A stretch of DNA of 21,586 nt. It comes from an uncultured Alistipes sp. Lineage in GTDB: Bacteria; Bacteroidota; Bacteroidia; Bacteroidales; Rikenellaceae. The stretch spans positions 1 through 21,586 of the forward strand of contig CAJUIE010000015.1 of assembly GCA_910586375.1 (NCBI GenBank), given 5' to 3'. The notes under the pieces were generated by a model. That model worked only from the letters and a program-made list of their open reading frames with translations, ran no database searches and was not told the DNA's origin. The translations under genes and the position numbers were made by a program. Below are positions 1 through 5,658 of the stretch, piece after piece (within the stretch, counting starts at the first letter, position 1; every line of letters begins with the position of its first letter).

Positions 1-504
1 GACCATGCCATTATAATTGGTCTTGATCTCGTAGATGGGGACGATCTGCCCGTCGGGCTGGTAAACCATCGACGCCCACTCGGGGTGTTCGTTGTAGATG
101 ATGCCGCGGTTGAAGAAGTTGTGACCTCCGGCGAAGATGTTGAGAGAGCCGTGGACGCGCAGTCCCATTTCATGGCCGATGTCGATGAAGTGGCGCATCA
201 TGTCGTAATCGCGGGTGCGCACGAAGCCGTCGAACTCCTCCATAAAGGGGGCTATCTTGCTATCATAGAGCACTTCGCCCATGATTGACTTCATGTCGAC
301 AACGATGTCGGTGATGCCGATCTCTTTCATCCGGGCGGTGTAGAGACGGATTGAATCGGGCGAGCTCATGCGTGCGAAATGGGCCTCGCAGTCCACCCAC
401 ATATATTTGGGTTTCTCGGTGGTCGTCGGCTTGCAGGCAGTCTGTCCAAGGAGTGCCAGGACCGCGAAGAGCGACAGAAGGCACGTGTAAAATGTTTTTT
501 TCAT
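1..504 (-). CDS. Family-10 glycosylhydrolase-like lipoprotein (partial, N-terminal part)
   Basis: This reading frame starts at 504 and runs off the window edge after 168 codons. The N-terminus (MKKTFYTCLLSLFAVLALLG, then QTAC) is a lipoprotein signal with the likely modified cysteine at residue 24, so the product should be membrane-anchored and face the periplasm or surface. From residue 34 it reads YMWVDCEAHFARMSSPDSI, then ITDIVVDMKSIMGEVLYDS and later GLRVHGSLNIFAGGHNFF. This resembles the start of the (beta/alpha)8 barrel in Bacteroidetes 'family 10 glycosylhydrolase' (GHL10/DUF187-like) proteins. The catalytic part would lie beyond the edge, so no active residues can be checked and the substrate is unknown. 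It follows the phosphodiester glycosidase gene by 27 bases on the same strand, which suggests one operon and a joint role in breaking down a glycan or glycoconjugate (inference). Confidence 0.75.
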   Translation of the reverse strand, partial: MKKTFYTCLLSLFAVLALLGQTACKPTTTEKPKYMWVDCEAHFARMSSPDSIRLYTARMKEIGITDIVVDMKSIMGEVLYDSKIAPFMEEFDGFVRTRDYDMMRHFIDIGHEMGLRVHGSLNIFAGGHNFFNRGIIYNEHPEWASMVYQPDGQIVPIYEIKTNYNGMV

Positions 505-531
505 GTCTGGGTCTGATGTTCAGGTTGGGGG

Positions 532-1629
532 TTACTCTCCGATCTGGGTAAGTACGATTGCCGTGGGCACCGTACGCTGAATGTAGTTGCCGCTGGAGTT
601 TTTGTCGCCGGCACATGTCGTGAGCAGGGAGCCATCGAAGCCTACCATCGTCGACGAACCGCCGCCGTCGAGGTTCACGGCGTAGTCCATACCCGCCTCG
701 ACGAAGAGGTTGGCCAGCTGCGTGAGGTTGAGGCCTGCACTGCCGTCGATGTTGCGGCCTCCGGTAACTACGAGCATCAGCTTCTTGCCGTCTTTGGTGC
801 CGCCGATGGCCGTGCGCTGCACGAGCAGTGTGCCCTGTGTGCCGCCTGCATCGAGGCATTCGCGCCAGTAATAGTCCATAGCCACATTTTCACCGTCGTA
901 GACCAGCATCGGGCCGCCGCCTATGGCGTTGCGGGGCTCCCAAAGCCGGGCGCCTTCGATGGTGTTGCTCGGGTATGAGGTCATGTAGATGCCTTTCTGC
1001 TCGTCGTTGTCGAGCGGCGAGGGGAACGAATAGACGTGATCGCGATCTTCAGCGGCAATCTGACACCAGGTAGCCTCGAACGTACCGTCCGCCATCTGGC
1101 CGAATGCGGCACGCACGGGAATACCTACGATCTGCTCACCGTCGACCGTGGGGTAGATAAGCCCGTTGGCAGGCGACGACTCGATCTTGCCTTCATTGAC
1201 GCAGAGGCTCAGCGACGCACCGTCCCAGAAATAACCGCCGTTGGTCGTAATATAAGGTGTGCCGATGCCGAGCGTTTGCGCGTGGGTGAAGACGCTCGTG
1301 GGCGTTTTGGCCGGCTGGATGTGCAGCGGGTTGAAGCGCAGCTTGGGGTTGGCCTCGAAGTCGACCATGACGGTCCATACTTTGGTGGTCTTGCCGTCGA
1401 GCTCGAGCTCCTTGAAGTCGACCGTCATGCCCTTGGGGTAGTCGCCATCGGGATCGACTGGCTCATCAGGGCCGGGTCCAGGTTCGTCGGGTCCGGGTCC
1501 GGGTTTATCGGGTTCCTCTTCGGCCGGACGACTCGGAAACGTATAGACCGGGGCGTCGTCTGAGCCGCAGCCCATGCCGAAAGCCAGCAGCGCGAGCAAA
1601 AAGAACGAATGGAGGGAAAGGTGTTTCAT
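532..1629 (-). CDS. Phosphodiester glycosidase family (NAGPA/DUF2233-like) lipoprotein
   Basis: The product is 365 residues from the ATG at 1629. An upstream in-frame ATG at 1686 is rejected because it would place 19 residues in front of a good lipoprotein signal. The signal (MKHLSLHSFFLLALLAFGMG, then Cys21) is followed by a Pro/Gly/Asp/Glu linker with a doubled PGPGPDE unit (about residues 37-63). The globular part shows the hallmarks of the NAGPA family: NGGYFWDG (130-137), an NAIGGGPMLV segment, RTAIGGTKDGK, and NLDGGGSSTMV near residues 319-329. In mammals this fold removes GlcNAc from a phosphodiester on lysosomal enzymes; bacterial members are thought to cleave glycosyl phosphodiesters, but their substrates are mostly unknown. 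The next gene downstream is a glycosylhydrolase-like lipoprotein, and a sodium-solute symporter diverges upstream. A weak possible promoter lies at 1656-1692. Confidence 0.88.
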   Translation of the reverse strand: MKHLSLHSFFLLALLAFGMGCGSDDAPVYTFPSRPAEEEPDKPGPGPDEPGPGPDEPVDPDGDYPKGMTVDFKELELDGKTTKVWTVMVDFEANPKLRFNPLHIQPAKTPTSVFTHAQTLGIGTPYITTNGGYFWDGASLSLCVNEGKIESSPANGLIYPTVDGEQIVGIPVRAAFGQMADGTFEATWCQIAAEDRDHVYSFPSPLDNDEQKGIYMTSYPSNTIEGARLWEPRNAIGGGPMLVYDGENVAMDYYWRECLDAGGTQGTLLVQRTAIGGTKDGKKLMLVVTGGRNIDGSAGLNLTQLANLFVEAGMDYAVNLDGGGSSTMVGFDGSLLTTCAGDKNSSGNYIQRTVPTAIVLTQIGE

Positions 1630-1655
1630 GAGTTTCGGTTTTAAGGTTTCGAATT

Positions 1656-1692
1656 CAAATGCTAAAATAAATAAAATTATCCACATATCAAA
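1656..1692 (-). promoter_or_regulatory. Weak candidate promoter for the phosphodiester glycosidase operon
   Basis: On the minus strand a TTTG box (1692-1689) is followed 24-25 bases later by TAGCATTTG (1664-1656), which is close to but not a perfect TAnnTTTG. The spacing is longer than the usual 19-21 bases. This is a candidate only. Confidence 0.3.
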
Positions 1693-1807
1693 CTTTATAA
1701 AGTAATTTTAATATGCGATTTTTTGTCCTGCTGGGTGTTTAGTTCTTGTAAATAAGCGGTTTAATTTGTGTGATAGTGAAAACAACAGAAATAAAATAAT
1801 TTCGATT

Positions 1808-1840
1808 ATTGGGTTTTTGCGTGAAAAAGATTTATATTTG
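1808..1840 (+). promoter_or_regulatory. Bacteroidetes-type promoter of the sodium:solute symporter gene
   Basis: TATATTTG at 1833-1840 matches the -7 consensus TAnnTTTG exactly. An ATTG at 1808-1811 sits 21 bases upstream as the -33 box. The start codon is at 1879, giving a leader of roughly 30 bases. Confidence 0.6.
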
Positions 1841-1878
1841 TATCGCTCAAACCTATAAACTAAACCTCGTCGAAATCC

Positions 1879-3738
1879 ATGATACTTACGACACTTGACC
1901 TGCTGGTCATCGGAGCCTACATCTGTATTATCGTAGCAATAGGCTTCATCCTTTCGCGTCTGGCTTCCCGCAACATTGAATCGTATTTCCTGGGCGGCAA
2001 GCAGATTAAATGGTACTTTCTCGGGCTGTCCAATGCTTCGGGCATGTTCGACATTTCGGGTACGATGTGGACCGTGGCTATCCTCTTCATCTATGGTCTT
2101 AAAAGTGCCTTTCTGCCGTGGCTGTGGCCTGTGTGGAATCAGGTTTTTGTCATGGTTTTTCTGGCTGTCTGGATGCGGCGGTCCAATGTCATGACGGGGG
2201 CTGAATGGATTCTGACCCGCTTCAGTGGCCGGGGCGGGCGCATGTCGCATATTGTCGTCATCTGCTTTGCCGTTATCAGTGTCATCGGCTTTATGGCCTA
2301 CTTCTTTGAGGGAATCGGCAAGTTCGCTGTGCAGATTCTGCCGTGGGACCTGTCGTGCGATTTAGGCTTCGCGACACTTACCTCGGCACAGTCCTATGCG
2401 CTTATTATAATAGGTATCACCACCCTTTACACCCTCAAGGGCGGCATGTTCAGCGTGGTAACGGCCGACATCTTCCAGTTCCTTATCATGACTGTTTCGT
2501 GTCTTTCGATCGGCTGGATTGCTTACCACGCCGTTACGGCCGAGCAGATTGCCGCCGTGACGCCCGAGGGGTGGAGCGACCTCTTCTTCGGCTGGCGCCT
2601 CGATCTGGACTGGAGTGGGGTGATGCCTGCCGTGAACGAAAAGATCGCTTCGGATGGGTACGAACTTTTCGGAGCAATTGTGATGTTGATGATTTTCAAG
2701 GGTATATTCTCGTCGTTGGCCGGCCCTGTACGGAGCTATGACATGCAGCACATCCTTTCGACCCGCACACCGAGTGAAGCGGCCAAGATGAGCGGTATGA
2801 CGATGCTGGTGCTCTATGCGCCTCGCTACTTGATGGTTGCGGGGCTGGCTGTGCTGGCTTTGGTCTATCTTTCACCTGAAATCGCCGGCATGGGCTCGCA
2901 GATGGATTTCGAATCGGTATTGCCGATGTCTATCGCGCGGTTTGTCCCGGCAGGGCTTCGGGGCCTGCTGCTGGCTGGGTTGCTGGCTGCGTTTATGGGT
3001 ACGCTGGCTGCCTTCGTCAACTCGGCTCCGGCCTATTTGGTCAATGACCTTTATAAACGCTACATTAATCCCAATGCTGCGGACCGCACCTACGTGCGAT
3101 TTAGCTATTTGGCGTCGCTGCTTTTGGTGGTGGTCGGTGTGGGATTCGGATTTTTCGCCAAGTCGCTTAACTCGTTGACGCTGTGGATTACATCGTCGCT
3201 CTACGGGGGCTATGCCGCGGCCAATGTACTGAAGTGGATATGGTGGAGATTCAACGGCTACGGCTATTTCTGGGGCATGGTGGCCGGACTGGTGGCCTCG
3301 ACGCTCAAGCTGGTTTTCCTGCCCGACGTCAACGATGTGCTGCTTTTCCCCGCTGTGCTGGCTGTCTCGTTCGCGGGTTGTTTGGCCGGCAGCCTCCTCA
3401 CTCCGCCCGATGACGATGAGGTACTCGAATCGTTTTACCGCAACGTGCGGCCTTGGGGCTTCTGGAAGCCCATCCGCGAGAAGGTGCAGGCCAAATATCC
3501 TGGTTTCGAAAAGAACAAGGATTTCGGTCGCGACTGTTTCAATATCATCGTGGGCATCGTGTGGCAGATGTGCTTAGTGGTGGCCCCGATCTACCTGGTT
3601 ATCCACAACCACACGGCATTCTGGAGCACCGTCGCGATCTTTGTGGCTATGTCGGTGCTGCTCAAATTCTTCTGGTACGATCATCTGAAGGATGTCGACC
3701 GTGAGTTCTCCGACAGCGAACTTCGTTGTGTAGAGTAG
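1879..3738 (+). CDS. Sodium:solute symporter family (SSS) transporter
   Basis: This is a 619-residue integral membrane protein with about 14 hydrophobic segments. It begins MILTTLDLLVIGAYICIIVA and continues with the SSS-type N-terminal pattern SRNIESYFLGGKQIKWYFLG and LSNASGMFDISGTMWTVAI (about residues 33-70). Further hydrophobic blocks include the GLRGLLLAGLLAAFMGTLAA region (about 360-380) and two C-terminal helices after a charged loop (about 510-560). Such proteins import a sugar, sialic acid, amino acid or similar solute with sodium across the inner membrane; the sequence does not identify the substrate. The length is normal for the family. It diverges from the glycosidase lipoprotein operon, so import of a product of those enzymes is possible (inference). 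It has its own promoter (1808-1840) and a strong terminator (3758-3786), so it is probably monocistronic. Confidence 0.92.
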   Translation: MILTTLDLLVIGAYICIIVAIGFILSRLASRNIESYFLGGKQIKWYFLGLSNASGMFDISGTMWTVAILFIYGLKSAFLPWLWPVWNQVFVMVFLAVWMRRSNVMTGAEWILTRFSGRGGRMSHIVVICFAVISVIGFMAYFFEGIGKFAVQILPWDLSCDLGFATLTSAQSYALIIIGITTLYTLKGGMFSVVTADIFQFLIMTVSCLSIGWIAYHAVTAEQIAAVTPEGWSDLFFGWRLDLDWSGVMPAVNEKIASDGYELFGAIVMLMIFKGIFSSLAGPVRSYDMQHILSTRTPSEAAKMSGMTMLVLYAPRYLMVAGLAVLALVYLSPEIAGMGSQMDFESVLPMSIARFVPAGLRGLLLAGLLAAFMGTLAAFVNSAPAYLVNDLYKRYINPNAADRTYVRFSYLASLLLVVVGVGFGFFAKSLNSLTLWITSSLYGGYAAANVLKWIWWRFNGYGYFWGMVAGLVASTLKLVFLPDVNDVLLFPAVLAVSFAGCLAGSLLTPPDDDEVLESFYRNVRPWGFWKPIREKVQAKYPGFEKNKDFGRDCFNIIVGIVWQMCLVVAPIYLVIHNHTAFWSTVAIFVAMSVLLKFFWYDHLKDVDREFSDSELRCVE

Positions 3739-3757
3739 CTGACGTGGAAAAATTTCG

Positions 3758-3786
3758 GAGCCTCCGTCTGACGGAGGCTCTTTTTT
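3758..3786 (+). terminator. Rho-independent terminator of the symporter gene
   Basis: A perfect hairpin GAGCCTCCG-TCTGA-CGGAGGCTC (3758-3780) is followed directly by six T residues, 20 bases after the symporter stop codon. Confidence 0.93.
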
Positions 3787-4164
3787 GTGCAGAGCTTTTT
3801 TGTAATACGTGGAGCGCTGCGTCTTCGTGGCCTCCGGTTTTCTCAGAATGACAAAGGAGGTCCTTCATTGCGTAGCCCCGCCCCTCTCTTATCCATGACG
3901 CCCCCATTGGAGGCGCCACTTTTCTTCGCCTCGGCAAAGTCCGCAAGCGGTCTCTGCTCTCGGCTTACGCAAAGTTGCACGCAGCGAACGGGGAAACCGC
4001 CCGCACGGTGGCTGTTGCCCTCGGGGCTCACGTTGGTACTGTAGAAGCCCACGTATGACCCGTCCACGCTCGACGCCGAGCGAGGCGAACTGCTCCAGGC
4101 GTAACCGTTCGTGCCCACAGTGGTCAGGCCGCCGGAATTGCTGCCGCGGAGACCCGAAGTGGGG
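3787..4164. other. Gene-free stretch holding a FISUMP cassette remnant and a decayed fold-back unit
   Basis: No convincing gene starts here. Short open frames exist on both strands, but none has a family signature except the cassette itself (3976-4166, minus). From the cassette towards the symporter terminator the stretch holds an 81-base insertion (3895-3975), a short segment (about 3876-3894) shared with the flank of the second cassette near 17890, and a TGTCATTCTGAG motif (minus, near 3844-3855) resembling dispersed intergenic repeats. The ROK gene has no obvious terminator, so these bases are probably transcribed as its 3' tail (inference). Confidence 0.6.
3924..3974 (-). repeat. Decayed copy of the fold-back promoter unit
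   Basis: On the minus strand this reads CTTTGCG, then TAAGCCGAGAGCA, then after a spacer TTTGCCGAGGCG-AAG. The two blocks occur in the same order and at similar spacing in the intact units at 21441-21586. It lies within the 81 bases present in cassette 1 and absent from cassette 2. The promoter -7 box is not preserved. Confidence 0.6.
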
Positions 4165-4166
4165 TC
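3976..4166 (-). pseudogene. FISUMP-type C-terminal variable cassette 1 (gene fragment without a gene body)
   Basis: Translated on the minus strand from 4166 this gives D-P-T-S-G-L-R-G-S, then NSGGLTTVGTNGYAWSSSP, then SASSVDGSYVGFYST and finally HRAGGFPVRCVQ. It is the typical end of a Bacteroidetes FISUMP (Fibrobacter succinogenes major paralogous)-like surface protein, about 64 residues. No start codon, signal peptide or N-terminal domain precedes it: its first two bases overlap the TGA of the ROK gene (4165-4167), and the frame differs from ROK, so it is not a fusion. Its natural end (GTGCAG, a codon, then stop) is interrupted after GTGCA by an 81-base insertion (3895-3975). It is about 80% identical to the cassette at 17898-18095 with no gaps, and differences are concentrated in codon positions 1 and 2. 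It could be a dead remnant, a silent donor cassette, or a stray variable region of a diversity-generating retroelement. Confidence 0.75.
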
Positions 4167-5367
4167 AGAGGCCCAGAATTTTGCTGCGTGCTATGGCGCA
4201 GATACCCACCAGACCGGCTTTTTCATTGAGTTTTGAGACCTTGATGGCGGTGTCTTTGCTTACCAGGTTGAGCGAATATTTGCTGATGGCGCTTTTGATG
4301 GGCAGCAGCAGATAGTCTTTAGCTGCTGAGAGTGTGCCGCCCAGCACGACGACTTCGGGGTTGAACATGTTGATAAGTCCTGCAATGGCCCTTCCGAGGT
4401 TGGCGCCGACCTCCTCCATGACCTCTATTGCCAGGACGTCCTCCTTAGATACGGCGTCGAGAATATCTTCGAGGGTGATTTGCGCACCGCTTTGGTAGCG
4501 CTTCGAGAGCATCGAGATATTGCCCTGTTCCAGCTTTTCGATGAAGTGGCGGTGTGCCGCCCAGCCCGAAACCTCGGTTTCGAGGCACCCCCGCTTGCCG
4601 CAGCGACAGATGATTTCGTTGTCGAAGAAGGGGAAATGGCCATATTCGCCCGAGAAGCCCGATTTACCATAATAGAGCTTGCCGTCGAGGATCATGCCAA
4701 TGCCAAATCCCCAGCTGACATTCAGGAAGATCATGTTCTGCTCGTTGTTGCCCACGCCGTACATATACTCTCCGTAGGTCATGGCGCGGGAGTCGTTCTC
4801 GATGCAGATCGGACAACCGAGTTTTTCCTCCAATACCATCGTCAGGGGCTTTTCATCGAAGAAAAAGCAACTATAGCTATATCCCGTCTCGGGGTTTACG
4901 CGGCCCGAAAGGTTGACACCTGTCGACAGCACCTTCTCACGGGGAATTTTTGTCGAGGCGATGAATGTGTCGATCTGGGCGCATAGTTCGTCGAACGATT
5001 GACGGGTGTTCTCCACCGCGAAATCGTAGCGGTGTGAGGCGATCATGTCGCCCCCGAAATTAACGATTCCTATGTCCAGCGTATCGCGTTTGATGTCCAC
5101 GCCGACGAAATAGCCCGCCGAAGGGTTCAGACCGTAGATACTGGGACGTCGGCCGCCTGAGGCTCCCTGCTTGCCCAGGTCGCAGACGAAATCCTCACTG
5201 ATGAGCTCGCTGACGATTTTGGTTACTGTGGGGACGCTCAACCCTAATTCGCGGCTCAGGTCGGCGATACTCTCCCCGCCAGAGAGCATGTAGCGGTGCA
5301 GGATCTGGCGTTTGATCTGCACCGATTTGGTATTTGCGGCGGTCGTGTCCAGAAAGGTATTTTTCAT
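4165..5367 (-). CDS. ROK-family transcriptional regulator (NagC/XylR-like)
   Basis: The product is 400 residues from the ATG at 5367. The N-terminus carries a winged helix-turn-helix (about residues 18-64; ESIADLSRELGLSVPTVTKI, residues 32-51), followed by the basic GASGGRRPS linker. The rest is a ROK sugar-kinase-type domain: VGVDIKRDTLDIGIV (about 88-102), IENDSRAMTYGEY with the position of the catalytic Asp at 192, GEYGHFPFF with His244, and the zinc motif CRCGKRGCLE (Cys254, 256, 261). Family members bind DNA and are released by a sugar or sugar phosphate; some also phosphorylate sugars. The length is normal, so the C-terminus (ARSKILGL) appears complete although the stop codon abuts a foreign cassette. 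Its promoter is in a dispersed fold-back repeat. The divergent lipoprotein gene at 5659 is a natural candidate target (inference). Confidence 0.92.
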   Translation of the reverse strand: MKNTFLDTTAANTKSVQIKRQILHRYMLSGGESIADLSRELGLSVPTVTKIVSELISEDFVCDLGKQGASGGRRPSIYGLNPSAGYFVGVDIKRDTLDIGIVNFGGDMIASHRYDFAVENTRQSFDELCAQIDTFIASTKIPREKVLSTGVNLSGRVNPETGYSYSCFFFDEKPLTMVLEEKLGCPICIENDSRAMTYGEYMYGVGNNEQNMIFLNVSWGFGIGMILDGKLYYGKSGFSGEYGHFPFFDNEIICRCGKRGCLETEVSGWAAHRHFIEKLEQGNISMLSKRYQSGAQITLEDILDAVSKEDVLAIEVMEEVGANLGRAIAGLINMFNPEVVVLGGTLSAAKDYLLLPIKSAISKYSLNLVSKDTAIKVSKLNEKAGLVGICAIARSKILGL

Positions 5368-5384
5368 CGCGGAGGGATTTTTTG

Positions 5385-5427
5385 CAAAGATACGATAAAG
5401 ATACGATTAAGTGAGTGCAAAAGCAAG
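5385..5427 (-). promoter_or_regulatory. Promoter of the ROK gene inside a fold-back repeat, with doubled -7 box
   Basis: On the minus strand CTTG (5427-5424) precedes TATCTTTA (5403-5396) by exactly 20 bases. A second, perfect box TATCTTTG (5392-5385) follows because an 11-base unit, AAAGATACGAT on the plus strand, is tandemly duplicated (5386-5396 and 5397-5407). The ROK start codon is at 5367. Confidence 0.6.
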
Positions 5428-5490
5428 TTTAGTTTCGATTTTGCCGGGCGGAAGTATCTAAGGCACAGCCAAAGTTCGATTAAGCCGGGA
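5385..5490. repeat. Dispersed fold-back promoter unit, one copy plus the start of a second
   Basis: The unit runs from CAAAGATACG through GCAAAA...TTTTGCCGGGCGGAAG to GTATCTAAGGCACAGC (5385-5469). It is followed at 5470 by the beginning of another unit (CAAAGTTCGATTAAGCCGG), which stops at about 5490. Order, spacing and flanks match the tandem units at 21441-21586. Confidence 0.75.
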
Positions 5491-5547
5491 ATGTAATTAA
5501 AATTTTCACTCTGTTTTTTGTGTAAGAATAAATTATTTCTGCTTATT

Positions 5548-5581
5548 TTTGGATTATCGCCAAATATTTTTATTATATTTG
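5548..5581 (+). promoter_or_regulatory. Bacteroidetes-type promoter of the BACON lipoprotein gene
   Basis: TTTG at 5548-5551 (or TTGG at 5549-5552) lies 21-22 bases before a perfect -7 box, TATATTTG (5574-5581). The predicted leader to the ATG at 5659 is about 70 bases. Confidence 0.65.
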
Positions 5582-5658
5582 TGAAGCGCAAGCTGAAAAT
5601 GCAGCGTTTGGCAAACATTAAGGAAAACCTAACTAAAAACTACTTCAATATTACAGTT

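Noticed and set aside
3787..4044. Possible small plus-strand gene after the symporter terminator
   Set aside because: It lies antisense to the FISUMP cassette and repeat DNA and has no start signals or conserved pattern.
4160..4190. A fusion of the ROK protein with the FISUMP cassette by stop-codon readthrough or frameshift
   Set aside because: The cassette frame differs from the ROK frame, and the ROK protein already has full family length. There is no slippery sequence at the junction.
5385..5490. CRISPR-like or tandem array
   Set aside because: There is only one and a fraction of a unit, with internal inverted symmetry and no spacer pattern; it matches the promoter-bearing repeat instead.
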